Of a stretch of DNA of 64,000 bases, positions 53,333 through 63,193 are shown one piece after another. A program made the translations under genes and the position numbers. The notes beneath the pieces are model-generated. The model saw only the letters and a list, made by a program, of their open reading frames with translations, made no database searches and was not told the origin of the DNA. The DNA is taken from assembly GCF_019734885.1 (NCBI RefSeq), contig NZ_JAAXCM010000032.1, forward strand, positions 62,001 through 126,000. The letters run 5' to 3'. The stretch is from Pseudocoprococcus catus (lineage in GTDB: Bacteria; Bacillota; Clostridia; Lachnospirales; Lachnospiraceae). The first letter of the stretch is position 1; each line of letters begins with the position of its first letter.

Positions 53333-53902
53333 TCATTCCTCCGCTTTTGTAAAGTTCCTGATGGAATTCGCAATGCCGCCGTGCAGTGTGATCGCGATCA
53401 TTCTGGCAATTTCCCCGTAATCCTCTTTCATGCCCTGCTTAATCCAGTCCAGCATAATGCCCACAAAACTGTATTTATAAAAATCTGCAATAAAACGCTT
53501 ATCTTTATCAGGTATTGTCGTATTCACAGCCTGCTCCTGCTCTTTAACAACCCCCATGATCAAATCCGAAGTCAACTGAAACAGAAAATTCTCAATCTGT
53601 TCCCTGCTAATGCAGCGGTAAGCATTCATAATAAACGGCTTGTTCTCATAAACAACTTCGAAAATCTGCAGCAATCCTTCTGTCCATGTACTGTAAGTCT
53701 TCTTGCCCGCCAATGCCCGGGTAGCATCCTCCAGGCAGGACCACTCCACCAAATCATATATATCCTTAAAATGATAGTAAAACGCCATTCGGCTGATGCC
53801 GCAGTCCTTCGTCAGATCGCTGATTGTAATCTTGTCCAGAGGCTTCTGTAAAAGCAAGTGCTTTAATGATGCCTCCAAAGCTTGTTTTGTCTGATTTACC
53901 AT
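53333..53902 (-). CDS. TetR/AcrR-family regulator
   Basis: A 189-residue regulator: N-terminal helix-turn-helix (ITISDLTKDCGISRMAFYYHFKDIYDLVEW) and a C-terminal helical ligand domain like that of DhaS-type TetR proteins. Transcribed towards the oleate hydratase gene, so fatty acids are a likely ligand. Start at the Met after AAAGGA; 12 upstream in-frame codons lack a site. Confidence 0.9.
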   Translation of the reverse strand: MVNQTKQALEASLKHLLLQKPLDKITISDLTKDCGISRMAFYYHFKDIYDLVEWSCLEDATRALAGKKTYSTWTEGLLQIFEVVYENKPFIMNAYRCISREQIENFLFQLTSDLIMGVVKEQEQAVNTTIPDKDKRFIADFYKYSFVGIMLDWIKQGMKEDYGEIARMIAITLHGGIANSIRNFTKAEE

Positions 53903-53949
53903 ACTTGTTTCAATTCCTTTAGCTTTCTCAATACGCAAAATGCGCCTGT

Positions 53950-54492
53950 TTAAAAATCCATACTCCCGAAATCAATCACGCAGTCTTCGTAAATTCCTAC
54001 CTTAACAGAGTCCTGCAATGTGTACTGCGCCATATCACCATTGACAAAATCATATACCACAATCTGATTCTTTGCCGCATCAATAATCCAATACTCTCGA
54101 ACACCGGCTGTTCTGTATTTAAACAATTTCGTATAATAATCCATTCTTCTGCTGGCAGGGGAAACAATCTCAATAATCCAATCCGGTGCCCCTGTACACC
54201 CCTTATCATCTAACTTATCAGGATTACAGATAACAGATATGTCCGGCTCAACATATGTATTCGTTGCTTCATCCAGATATACCGCAAAAGGAGCCGCATA
54301 AACCTTACAGTCTCCACCATGGGAACGGATATAACTTTTAATATCCGCATATAATTCCCCCGAAATATCCTGATGCTTTCTGCTGGGCGGAGCCATATAA
54401 TAAATCTTACCATCAATAAGTTCTGCTCTCTTACCTTCTGGCAATGCATAAATAGCCTCTATCGTATAAATTTTTTCTTCTAATAACGGCAT
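53950..54492 (-). CDS. Uma2/DUF820 family endonuclease-like protein
   Basis: A 180-residue PD-(D/E)XK-fold protein: YVEPDISVICN, GAPDWIIEIVSPASRRMDYYTKLFKYRTAGVREYWIID. The Asp of EPD, Glu of IEI and Lys of TKL form the nuclease-like set. The family is abundant in cyanobacteria; its role is unknown. AAGGAG precedes the ATG. Confidence 0.9.
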   Translation of the reverse strand: MPLLEEKIYTIEAIYALPEGKRAELIDGKIYYMAPPSRKHQDISGELYADIKSYIRSHGGDCKVYAAPFAVYLDEATNTYVEPDISVICNPDKLDDKGCTGAPDWIIEIVSPASRRMDYYTKLFKYRTAGVREYWIIDAAKNQIVVYDFVNGDMAQYTLQDSVKVGIYEDCVIDFGSMDF

Positions 54493-54656
54493 GTAATCTC
54501 TCCTTGTTTCTCAAATACATCATAATTTGTTCGAACACTCACTTACTGTCATTATACAATAGATTGATTCATCCAGCAATTTATATATATCTCCATTTTC
54601 CACCCCAAAACATCTGATTTTTACTTTATGATGTATCGAAATTCTCTGATTTTTAG

Positions 54657-54886
54657 CTTAATGAGTAGATTGGCTCTCAGCCTTTCCTAGTACATCGTTT
54701 CGTAAATAACTATACCAATCGGATTCGCAGGCAAGTGAATGGTGTATTTGTTTCGAAAACGATGTACTAGTCCCAAACACAAAAATAACGTTCTGCAACA
54801 ACTTCCTGCGCCTAAGCGCAGCGGAGTGCAGAACGTTATTTTTATGGTTAGACTTCAAAGTTCCTGAAGCCAATCTACTCATTAAG
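54657..54886. mobile_element. MITE-like element, 19-bp perfect terminal repeats
   Basis: CTTAATGAGTAGATTGGCT at 54657-54675 is repeated inverted at 54868-54886. Inside are CTAGTACATCGTTT (54687-54700) inverted at 54757-54770, and a 17-bp hairpin (54781-54797 with 54827-54843). There is no transposase frame. A target duplication is not evident. The right end is 3 bases from the asnA stop codon. Upstream 54493-54656 is plain AT-rich DNA. Confidence 0.75.
54781..54843. terminator. Terminator carried by the element
   Basis: AAAAATAACGTTCTGCA pairs perfectly with TGCAGAACGTTATTTTT; with T runs on both strands it can end asnA transcription. Confidence 0.85.
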
Positions 54887-54889
54887 AAA

Positions 54890-55897
54890 TTACAGAATTT
54901 CGATACCGGCAGATTCACACTGCTGCAGTGTCTCCTTGTCCCAGACAGATGCCTGAACTTCACCCACATGGGCTTTCTGAAGCAGCAGCATACAGATTCT
55001 GGACTGGCCAATACCGCCGCCGATTGTCAGAGGCAGTCTGTTGGCCAACAGCAGCTGATGGAACGGCAGCTTACGTCTCTCATCACAGCCGGCCTTGGTT
55101 AGCTGTTCATCAAGGGACTTCGCATCAACACGGATACCCATGGAGGATACTTCCAATGCACACTGTAATGGTTCATGCCAGAACAGCAGGTCACCGTTTA
55201 ACTGCCAGTCATCATAGTCCGGTGCACGGCCGTCATGGCGTTCGCCGGATTTCAGAAGATCACCGATCTGCATAATAAAGATCGTCTTCTTCTCTCTGGC
55301 ATAGGCATTCTCTCTTTCCTTCGGTGTCAGATCCGGATACATATCTTCCAGTTCCTGAGATGTGATAAAGGAAACTTCTCTGCAGAGTTCTGTATGCAGA
55401 TGTTCATACTGATATTTCACTTCATCCAGGGTATTGCAGATGGATTCCACAATACGGTTCACAGTGGTCTTCAGATAATCGAAATTTCTATCCTCTTCTG
55501 TGATAACTTTTTCCCAGTCCCACTGATCCACATAAGCGGAATGCAGATTGTCCAGTTCTTCGTCACGACGAATAGCATTCATATCACACAGCAGACCTTT
55601 GCCTACAGGAAAATCATAATTATAAAGTGCCATACGTTTCCATTTTGCAAGAGAATGTACAACCTGGGCTTCCATATGTGCATCCGGAATATCAAAGGAT
55701 ACCGGTCGCTCCACGCCATTCAGATCATCGTTCAGACCGGAAGCCGGATCAACAAATAACGGTGCGGTCACACGTTTCAGCTTTAACGCCATACATAATT
55801 TCTTCTGCATCAGGATCTTGATCATACCGATTGCTTCCTGAGTCTCATAACTGCTCAGGCAAGAACGATAATTTTCAGGTATTATTAATTTTCCCAT
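54890..55897 (-). CDS. asnA: Aspartate--ammonia ligase
   Basis: A 335-residue class II tRNA synthetase-like enzyme making asparagine from aspartate, ammonia and ATP. Motifs: VTAPLFVDPASGLNDDLNGVERPVSFDI, HSLAKWKRMAL, SAYVDQWDWEKV, and the C-terminal LPLTIGGGIGQSRICMLLL. The start after AAAGGATGGGG fits the family length. Its stop codon abuts the MITE-like element, whose hairpin probably now ends the message. Confidence 0.96.
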   Translation of the reverse strand: MGKLIIPENYRSCLSSYETQEAIGMIKILMQKKLCMALKLKRVTAPLFVDPASGLNDDLNGVERPVSFDIPDAHMEAQVVHSLAKWKRMALYNYDFPVGKGLLCDMNAIRRDEELDNLHSAYVDQWDWEKVITEEDRNFDYLKTTVNRIVESICNTLDEVKYQYEHLHTELCREVSFITSQELEDMYPDLTPKERENAYAREKKTIFIMQIGDLLKSGERHDGRAPDYDDWQLNGDLLFWHEPLQCALEVSSMGIRVDAKSLDEQLTKAGCDERRKLPFHQLLLANRLPLTIGGGIGQSRICMLLLQKAHVGEVQASVWDKETLQQCESAGIEIL

Positions 55898-55993
55898 ATC
55901 TGCCCCATCCTTTTCTAAAAATTTCCAGTTATTATCCAGCCGCAAGTTTTCCGGCTGCACCAAATAATAACAATCATAAACAAATATCGGCTT

Positions 55994-57649
55994 TTACTGT
56001 CGGGATTCTCCAAGCTCAGCACCTCTTGCCAGTGCATCATCAATATGTGCACAGAAGTTTTCAGCACCGACCTTATCATAAAGTCCCGATTTCTTCATTG
56101 CTGACATCGGCTGTTCATTCACATGAGAAAAGATCAGCGTCACATTCTTCTTCTGACATTTCTCCCAAAGCAGTTCCAGTGCATGCATCGCTGTTGCATC
56201 AATAGCATTCACGCTTCGCATACGCAAAATCAGACAATTATTGAAATCTTTCGCATGAATCTCAGCAATCTTATCTGCAGCACCGAAGAATAACGGACCA
56301 CTTAACTCATAAACACGAATATTTTTGGCTACATCCCTCAAGTTAATACTGTCAGGATCATCGTCATCACTTTCAACATATTTCCAGCCTTCAACAGCCG
56401 TCTCCTCACTCATGCGCTTCATAAACAGCATTGCAGCAAGTACCACATTAACCTCAATGGCAACAACAAGATCAAATACAACTGTCAGGCCAAAAGTCAA
56501 TACAAGCACTATTATATCACTCTTTGGCGCTGTTTTCAGCAAATATACAAATTTACGCCAACCGCTCATATTATAGGCTACCATAAACAAAATCGCTGCA
56601 ATCGTCGGCATTGGAATCAGTGCCGCATAAGGCATCAGCACAACAAGAATCAACAGAAGTACAACTGCATGAACCATACCTGCAATCGGTGTACGTCCGC
56701 CATTCTTGATATTGGCTGCTGTACGGGCAATGGCACCTGTGGCAGGGATACCGCCAAATAATGCAGAAACGATATTGCCCGCGCCCTGGGCTACCAGTTC
56801 TGTATTGGAACGATGCTTTGAGTTAATCATACCATCTGCAACGACACATGACAATAAGGATTCGATCGCAGCCAGGATGGCAATGGTAAATGCATCCGGA
56901 AGCAGCTTCTGAATCATATCAAAATTAAACACCGGTACCGTCAGTGCCGGCAGCGCATTGGAAATTGTATATAAATCACCGATTGTATTCACCGGCATAT
57001 GTAAACCCTTCACCATAGCAATACCGGCGATAACTGCCAGAAGTGACGGTGGAATAGTCTCATTGATCATCGGCCAGACAATCAGAATCGCCAGACATAC
57101 CGCTCCAACGATGACTGCCTGTACATTAATGGTGCTGATAAAACGAATATCCCCCATTAATTTGTCCATTGTCTCGATCAACGGTTCTTCCGAAACAACT
57201 GTCAGACCAAGAAAATCTTTGATCTGCCCAATAAAAATCGTAACGGCAATACCGGCTGTAAAACCTGTCGTGATCGTATATGGAATATATTTAATCAGGC
57301 TTCCCATTCGACAGACACCCATAATGATCAGGATAATACCGGCCATCACCGTTGCCAGTGCCAGTCCTTCTATACCATTTTCCGCGGCTATACCGGCAAC
57401 AATTGTCGCAAATGCGGCTGTCGGTCCTGCAATCTGCACACGGCTTCCGCCAAGAAATGAAATAACAAATCCGGCTGTAATTGCCGTATAAATACCGCGC
57501 TCAGGCGTCACCCCTGAAGCCAGGGCCAGGGCAATCGACAACGGCAGTGCAATGATTGCCACAATAATGCCGGCCACAATATCTTTGACCAGCTGTTCTT
57601 TCGTGTAGCCCTTCATTACGGACCACAACATTGGTTTTAATTTTTCCAT
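55994..57649 (-). CDS. SulP-family anion transporter with STAS domain
   Basis: A 551-residue transporter: membrane domain (~1-410) with the SulP start YTKEQLVKDIVAGIIVAIIALPLSIALA and GLYTA-like RGIYTAI, then a cytoplasmic STAS domain (~430-545; LILRMRSVNAIDATAMHAL). Sulfate, bicarbonate or dicarboxylates are possible substrates. Start follows AGAGAGG. Confidence 0.92.
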   Translation of the reverse strand: MEKLKPMLWSVMKGYTKEQLVKDIVAGIIVAIIALPLSIALALASGVTPERGIYTAITAGFVISFLGGSRVQIAGPTAAFATIVAGIAAENGIEGLALATVMAGIILIIMGVCRMGSLIKYIPYTITTGFTAGIAVTIFIGQIKDFLGLTVVSEEPLIETMDKLMGDIRFISTINVQAVIVGAVCLAILIVWPMINETIPPSLLAVIAGIAMVKGLHMPVNTIGDLYTISNALPALTVPVFNFDMIQKLLPDAFTIAILAAIESLLSCVVADGMINSKHRSNTELVAQGAGNIVSALFGGIPATGAIARTAANIKNGGRTPIAGMVHAVVLLLILVVLMPYAALIPMPTIAAILFMVAYNMSGWRKFVYLLKTAPKSDIIVLVLTFGLTVVFDLVVAIEVNVVLAAMLFMKRMSEETAVEGWKYVESDDDDPDSINLRDVAKNIRVYELSGPLFFGAADKIAEIHAKDFNNCLILRMRSVNAIDATAMHALELLWEKCQKKNVTLIFSHVNEQPMSAMKKSGLYDKVGAENFCAHIDDALARGAELGESRQ

Positions 57650-57715
57650 TTTTACCTCTCTCTCTTAATTTCACGGTCTCTTGCGCAAAACATTTCAATT
57701 ATACGCCTGTAAAAT

Positions 57716-57748
57716 AAAAAAAACTACCATTTTGGCAGTTTTTTTTAT
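57716..57748. terminator. Intrinsic terminator
   Basis: AAAAAACT-CCA pairs with GG-AGTTTTTT, ending the nucleoside hydrolase operon on the minus strand. Confidence 0.8.
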
Positions 57749-57776
57749 TTTTATACAAATTAGCCTTTTCCAAATA

Positions 57777-58709
57777 CTACTTTCCGTAATTAATCTGCAA
57801 TTTACTGAAAAAATCCTCCAGTATATAGCGTCCGTCAATATCATCATAAACCCGAATTGGCCTGTTTTCGTGATTTTCACGATAATACATGTCTTCTCCG
57901 ATGTGTGGTGCCTGCTGCCAGTGATAGCAGTAATTATGTTCCTCCATCATCAACCCGATCACCGTCAGATCGCAGATATCCAGAGATTCTGCCCTTGGCC
58001 ATCCCGGATATTCCTTCATTTCCTCAAAGAAACTGACCACCTCATCAAACAGGAATCTGCCGATTTCACCACATGGTCGGACTTTCAGCTGAAGCTCTGC
58101 CAGACCTGCCCTCGGTTTGGCATAAACCTTTGTCGGAATCTGCCAGATTTCAGCACTGGATCTTAACACAATATTCGCTGCAGTGATATCATTCACCAGA
58201 TTAAATTCCATTCCGCCGTTTGGATAAATGTTGCCGCCATTCCATACAATAATAATTCTTGAAGCAATGGCAGGCTCCAGCATTAATGCACTGGCAATAT
58301 CCGTCATGGGACCCAGAACACCGATATATAACTTTTCTCCCGGTGCAAGGTCCATGGCCTCATCAATGATCAGCCGCACACCTTCATTGTCATAAGCCGG
58401 AATATCACCAAAATAGCCTTTTTCTTTTACCTGAAGCGCCCTTTGACTTCCCTTTGCAATCCGGACTTTGCCTTCAAGCCCTGCATGACGCAATACCTGT
58501 TTCAGCTCCTCGTAACTGGCCTCCATAGAATTCTGAATACGGTCATGTCCAAAATGAGCTGCGATTACGCCTCTGACATCAAACTTTGGTGTCATCAGCG
58601 CATGCATAATGGCAAACTGATCATCTACTTCATTTCGTACATCTGAATCCAGAATCACTTTTATACGCTTCTGTTCCGGCACATGAAACAGATAATTTTC
58701 TTCAAACAT
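57777..58709 (-). CDS. Nucleoside hydrolase (IUNH family)
   Basis: A 310-residue N-ribohydrolase-like protein. The Asp cluster reads ILDSDVRNEVDDQ instead of DTDPGxDD but keeps the Ca-binding aspartates. GPMTDIASAL, IVWNGGN and EFNLVNDITAA follow the family order. It should split a nucleoside or related ribosyl compound. Last of four genes with a sugar-type ABC importer, so the imported substrate is likely a nucleoside or glycoside. Confidence 0.85.
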   Translation of the reverse strand: MFEENYLFHVPEQKRIKVILDSDVRNEVDDQFAIMHALMTPKFDVRGVIAAHFGHDRIQNSMEASYEELKQVLRHAGLEGKVRIAKGSQRALQVKEKGYFGDIPAYDNEGVRLIIDEAMDLAPGEKLYIGVLGPMTDIASALMLEPAIASRIIIVWNGGNIYPNGGMEFNLVNDITAANIVLRSSAEIWQIPTKVYAKPRAGLAELQLKVRPCGEIGRFLFDEVVSFFEEMKEYPGWPRAESLDICDLTVIGLMMEEHNYCYHWQQAPHIGEDMYYRENHENRPIRVYDDIDGRYILEDFFSKLQINYGK

Positions 58710-58727
58710 ATCAGTAATCCTCCCTGT

Positions 58728-59558
58728 TTAACCTTTGACTGCGCCTGCAGCCACACCTTCAATAAAGCTCTTCTGTGACAATACAAAGACAATAATCACC
58801 GGTATCGTTGCCATGGTCAGCATAGCAAATAGCTCCGGATAATTCGTGGAATGTTTGCCTACAAAATTAGCAATAGACAATGGCAGCGTCCGAAGCTCAT
58901 CCTTCGTAATCATGATATTGGCCATAAAATAATCATTCCAGATTGTCAGACCATTAAATATCACCTGAGTTGCCACACCGGCACGCGCCAGCGGAACAAT
59001 AATACGGACAAAACATCCGAAACGGGAACATCCATCTATCATTGCTGCCTCTTCCAGTTCCCTGGGCAGAGAGATGAAAAAACCTCTCATGATAAACATC
59101 CCCATAGCAATATTCTGTGCTGCATAGATCAGCATCAGCCCAAAATGGGAATTCAGAAGTCCCATCTTCATTGCTACCGTAAATGTCGGAATTCCCAGAA
59201 CACCTGCCGGAATCATGATCCCCAACAGTAAATACATATAGATCAGATTTTTGCCTTTGAAATTCAATCTTGCAACCGCATAAGCCGCACAGCTGGTGAC
59301 CGGAATCATAATACACATAGACCCCAGCGTCACGATCAGACTATTGATAAAACGTCTGCCAAGATCCGCATTCTTCCAGGCAGCTATGTAATTATCCAAA
59401 TGAATCTGCTTTGGCAGCCCCCAGATATTCGTATAAAATTCTGCTTTATCCTTCATCGAACCAAAAAACATCCACACAATCGGATAAATACAGATGATCA
59501 CCATAATCAGAAGGATAACAGCACAAACAATATGATAAATCGAGATTTTCTTCTTCAT
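58728..59558 (-). CDS. ABC sugar-type permease (MalG-like)
   Basis: A 276-residue permease with six membrane helices and the EAA loop SLPRELEEAAMIDGCSRFGCF. Start after AGGAGG, ten bases from the end of the partner permease gene. Confidence 0.93.
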   Translation of the reverse strand: MKKKISIYHIVCAVILLIMVIICIYPIVWMFFGSMKDKAEFYTNIWGLPKQIHLDNYIAAWKNADLGRRFINSLIVTLGSMCIMIPVTSCAAYAVARLNFKGKNLIYMYLLLGIMIPAGVLGIPTFTVAMKMGLLNSHFGLMLIYAAQNIAMGMFIMRGFFISLPRELEEAAMIDGCSRFGCFVRIIVPLARAGVATQVIFNGLTIWNDYFMANIMITKDELRTLPLSIANFVGKHSTNYPELFAMLTMATIPVIIVFVLSQKSFIEGVAAGAVKG

Positions 59559-59568
59559 ACCCATCCTC

Positions 59569-60450
59569 CTAATCATAGACATCTTCATGTGACATAAATT
59601 TCAGCTGAATAAAGCCAAAGACAAGCACCATCAGAAACAATATTACACTCATGGCATTCGCTTTGCCGAAATTATAATCCGTAAACGCCGTTTTCATAAT
59701 ATATGTCAAAGATACTTCTGTGCTGTGGTAAGGGCCTCCGTCCGTCATAATATAAACAATATCGTAGTTTGCCACAAAAGCACCCGTAATGCTCATCAGC
59801 ACATTGATCACAATTGTGGAATTGATCATTGGCAGTGTCACATAACGCAATTTTGCCAATGGTCCCGCACCATCAATCTCTGCTGCCTCATACAGATCCT
59901 TCGGCACCGCCTGCAGACCTGCAATATAAAGCACCATATGATACCCGATCCATTTCCAGACATCCACCGCTATAATGGCAAACAGTGCAACCCTCGCATC
60001 ACTGAGCCATCCCAGAATCAGTTGATCCAGTCCCACAGCTGACAGAAAACTGTTCAGCAGGCCAAAGGTCGGATTGTAAATCCAGACCCACAAAATACCA
60101 ATAACAATATACGACAATGTTACCGGTATATAGATAGCTGTTCTGAAAAATGTTCTGCCAAAAAAGTTTTTGACAAGAATGGATGCCAGAAAAAATGCAA
60201 TCACATTTTTCAATACCGTTACAAGAATAGCATAAACAAATGTGTTTTTGATTGCTTTCCAGTAAATATCATCCTGAAAAACATAAAGATAATTCTTCAG
60301 ACCATTAAATTTCATATCTGAGAAGCCGTCCCATTTAAAGAAGCTTGTATAAACGCCAACGGCAAATGGCAGCACCACAAAAAGTGTGAACAGCACCACT
60401 GCCGCCAGACACATCAGATACGGAAATGCGTCTATTTTTTTCTTTCTCAT
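59569..60450 (-). CDS. ABC sugar-type permease (MalF-like)
   Basis: A 293-residue permease with six membrane helices and EAA loop AVPKDLYEAAEIDGAGPLAKL. AGGAG precedes the ATG. Works with the MalG-like partner and the lipoprotein. Confidence 0.93.
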   Translation of the reverse strand: MRKKKIDAFPYLMCLAAVVLFTLFVVLPFAVGVYTSFFKWDGFSDMKFNGLKNYLYVFQDDIYWKAIKNTFVYAILVTVLKNVIAFFLASILVKNFFGRTFFRTAIYIPVTLSYIVIGILWVWIYNPTFGLLNSFLSAVGLDQLILGWLSDARVALFAIIAVDVWKWIGYHMVLYIAGLQAVPKDLYEAAEIDGAGPLAKLRYVTLPMINSTIVINVLMSITGAFVANYDIVYIMTDGGPYHSTEVSLTYIMKTAFTDYNFGKANAMSVILFLMVLVFGFIQLKFMSHEDVYD

Positions 60451-60508
60451 CTTCCATATCTCCTATTTATGAGAGCCCAACGGCTTCTCTTTATTATTTC
60501 CGCAGCAT

Positions 60509-60541
60509 AAGCCAAAGCCTCCTGAATGTCGACTTTGGCTT
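60509..60541 (-). other. Hairpin after the binding-protein gene
   Basis: AAGCCAAAG (60509-60517) pairs with CTTTGGCTT (60533-60541) between the lipoprotein and permease genes; no T tract, so probably a stability or attenuation element. Confidence 0.6.
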
Positions 60542-60581
60542 ACTGTTTAAACCTTTACTTTATTACTGTCTGTTTTGCAGT

Positions 60582-61985
60582 CTACTGCATATACTGTGTC
60601 AGATCAGGAATTTTTGTCGGTGTCACTGCGTCCCACTGCTCCTGTGTCCAGCTTTCCCACCATGCATATGTATAATCCTTTTCCTCGCACACCTTTGTGT
60701 AGGCATCCTGTACATACTGTGCCGCATCCTGACTGCTCATCTCACCGCTGATAACAGATACAATGGCTGTACTGAGGGCATCATTAACCTCTGAAGGCCA
60801 GAGCCAGTCAAGATATTCTGAGGAATTGCCCGCAATCTGACTGTTAAGGAATTTTGTCACATCATCTGATTCTGTGGAAACGCCTTTTAAGACTTCATAG
60901 ATCATAGTTGATGTGCCGAGAATCTTCTGTGCATTGTCCTGACGGGTAATATATTCAAGAAAACGCATGGTATTTTCCAGATTATCATCAGATGCAAAAC
61001 TTGGAATAGCCAATGCATAATCGCCAACACCATAGCCATTTTCAGAATGAGAACCGTCCACCATTACTGGAAACTGAAAAGCACCAATCTCAAAATCACA
61101 GGAATCCTTCAGTGTTTCGTAATCCCATGTACCCGCAAAAAGCATGCCTGCTTTACCCTGTGCAAATGTAGCAATCATACCCTCATCATCTGTATCCAGG
61201 CTGGCCTGTGTTAAAACATTCTCATCATAGAATTTCTTAACCAGATCAAATGCCTGTACAGAAGCATCCGATACAAAAGAGCTCTCACCCTCCAGAAAAG
61301 ACTGTACAGCTGCAACAGATTTGTTGCCTGTGGTCTGATTATAAGTCTCTGTATACATCATCGGCCATGCCCAACCGTCTTTTCCCTGGAAGATTATCGG
61401 CATCACGCCATCTTTCTCAGACAAAGCTTTGGAAACACTCACAAGCTCATCCCATGTTTGCGGAGCCTGAAGGCCCATTTCATCAAATAATGTTTTATTG
61501 TACAGACACATATATGATGATGCATCATAATACGGAAGTGCCCAGAGATGACCTCCGATATAACAGTTGTCGATCATGCCGTCTGAATAGCGGTCCAACA
61601 GTGGTGACGCCAGATCAGTCAGATCCTTCACGCCGCCTGCTGCCCCCAGCGTTGAACTGATGGTACCAATGCCGACACGGACGATGTCAATCTGGTCACC
61701 TGCCAGCTTGCTCTGCTGAAGTGTCTGCGGAATATCACTCCATGTTCCCTGGAAGCGAAGCTCTACCTGAATACCGGTTTCTTTCTCGAAATCAGCAGCC
61801 ACTTCTTCCCATGCTTCTTTCTCTGCGGGAACTTCCGGTTCACAGGCTAACATGACAACCTTACCGCCGTTTCCGGTGTTGTCAGAACCTGATACACTCT
61901 GATTATCCCCTGATGAGGAACCGCAGCCTGCCAACAGTCCCACACTCATGGCAACTGTACACAATAACGCCATTATCTTTTTCAT
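60582..61985 (-). CDS. Sugar-type ABC binding lipoprotein
   Basis: A 467-residue family 1 solute-binding protein. The signal peptide ends with lipobox LLAGC, followed by a Ser/Gly/Asn linker. The domain shows the fold typical of MalE-like proteins (ALPYYDASSYMCLYNKTLFDEMGLQAPQTWDEL). First gene of the operon with two permeases and the nucleoside hydrolase. No ATPase gene is present. Confidence 0.93.
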   Translation of the reverse strand: MKKIMALLCTVAMSVGLLAGCGSSSGDNQSVSGSDNTGNGGKVVMLACEPEVPAEKEAWEEVAADFEKETGIQVELRFQGTWSDIPQTLQQSKLAGDQIDIVRVGIGTISSTLGAAGGVKDLTDLASPLLDRYSDGMIDNCYIGGHLWALPYYDASSYMCLYNKTLFDEMGLQAPQTWDELVSVSKALSEKDGVMPIIFQGKDGWAWPMMYTETYNQTTGNKSVAAVQSFLEGESSFVSDASVQAFDLVKKFYDENVLTQASLDTDDEGMIATFAQGKAGMLFAGTWDYETLKDSCDFEIGAFQFPVMVDGSHSENGYGVGDYALAIPSFASDDNLENTMRFLEYITRQDNAQKILGTSTMIYEVLKGVSTESDDVTKFLNSQIAGNSSEYLDWLWPSEVNDALSTAIVSVISGEMSSQDAAQYVQDAYTKVCEEKDYTYAWWESWTQEQWDAVTPTKIPDLTQYMQ

Positions 61986-62161
61986 TTTCAATCTTCCTCC
62001 TAAAAATACCGACTCATCTATCGCTTCTCAAATGCATATTCTCTTTTATTCAGCTATTTAAAAATTAATACCCTACAGTCGGACAAATACTCAACGCTAT
62101 TGTTTTATCATATTTACAGCAGTTTGACAACTGTCTTGTCATCTTTATTTAAAAAAATTTC

Positions 62162-62187
62162 GGGAGGCGTGAAATCTCACCCCTCCC
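62162..62187 (-). terminator. Terminator overlapping the trxB end
   Basis: GGGAGG-GTGA pairs with TCAC-CCTCCC and is followed on the minus strand by a seven-T run. Confidence 0.88.
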
Positions 62188-63106
62188 ATCTGTTCATATA
62201 TTCTTCTGCATAATACGCAGCATTGGCGCCATCCGCCGCAGCCGTCACAATCTGACGCAGTGCTTTTGTGCGGATATCTCCTACCGCAAAAACCCCCGGC
62301 AAATTGGTCCTTGTTGACTCATCTGCTATAATATAGCCTTGATCGTCCAATGTCACCTGACTTTCAATCATTCGCGAAGCAGGTTTTCTTCCCACACTGA
62401 CAAAAACACCATCGCAGGCTATCTCTTTCTCTGTGCCGTTTTTCACATCCTTTAATCGTATTCCCTCAACACGCCCATTCTTGCCAATTACATCCGATAT
62501 GATCTGGTTCCATTGAAATTCAATATTCTCTGCCTGCATCAACGGTTCATGATATACTTTCGTCGCTCTCAGGCTGTCTCTGCGGTGCACAACAATCACT
62601 TTTTCACAGATTCTGGACAGCAGCAGCGCATCTGCTGCCGCACTATTGCCGCCGCCAACTACAACGACTGTTTTTCCTTTGTAAAACATGCCGTCGCAGG
62701 CTGCACAATAATGAAGACCATGCCCCTCATATTTGACTTCGTCTTTCAATCCCAGCTTTCTCGGTCCGGCCCCCATCGCCAGCACCACCGTTTTCGCCTC
62801 AAAAATACCTTCACTTGTATGGACAGTCTTTATCGGTCCCTGCAAATGGGCACCATCAACCTCAGCAATTTCTGTTTTTGCCCCGAAGCGCTCTGCCTCC
62901 CGCTGCATCCTTTCGCCCAATGTAAAACCATCGATCGTTTCATCAAATCCCGGATAATTGTCAATCTGCATTGTCAGTGCCATCTGTCCGCCTGCTGATA
63001 ATTTTTCAAGTACCAGTGTGTCCAGACCGGCTCTGGCAGCATACAATGCTGCCGTATATCCGCCCGGTCCGCCGCCAATAATGATCATATCATATAAATG
63101 TCTCAT
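62177..63106 (-). CDS. trxB: Thioredoxin reductase
   Basis: A 309-residue flavoprotein: FAD motif IIGGGPGGYTAALYAARAG, redox-active CAAC (Cys134, Cys137), a second nucleotide motif VVGGGNSAAADA and the FAD-binding GVFAVGDIRTK. The NAD(P)H phosphate-binding loop HRRDSLRA suggests NADPH. It reduces the thioredoxin encoded just upstream. Confidence 0.96.
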   Translation of the reverse strand: MRHLYDMIIIGGGPGGYTAALYAARAGLDTLVLEKLSAGGQMALTMQIDNYPGFDETIDGFTLGERMQREAERFGAKTEIAEVDGAHLQGPIKTVHTSEGIFEAKTVVLAMGAGPRKLGLKDEVKYEGHGLHYCAACDGMFYKGKTVVVVGGGNSAAADALLLSRICEKVIVVHRRDSLRATKVYHEPLMQAENIEFQWNQIISDVIGKNGRVEGIRLKDVKNGTEKEIACDGVFVSVGRKPASRMIESQVTLDDQGYIIADESTRTNLPGVFAVGDIRTKALRQIVTAAADGANAAYYAEEYMNRWEG

Positions 63107-63193
63107 CCCGCTCCTCCATTCCTTATTATGCTCTCTGCTGATTTTTCCATGCTCCTGACATCTCCTGTCAACTGCTTTCCTTCCACCGCCGAT

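Noticed and set aside
54658-55011. 117-residue open frame on the minus strand
   Set aside because: It lies across the asnA 3' end and the palindromic element in another frame; a shadow.
55898-55993. Possible T-box or riboswitch before asnA
   Set aside because: The gap is only 96 bases, without a specifier-type stem or terminator.
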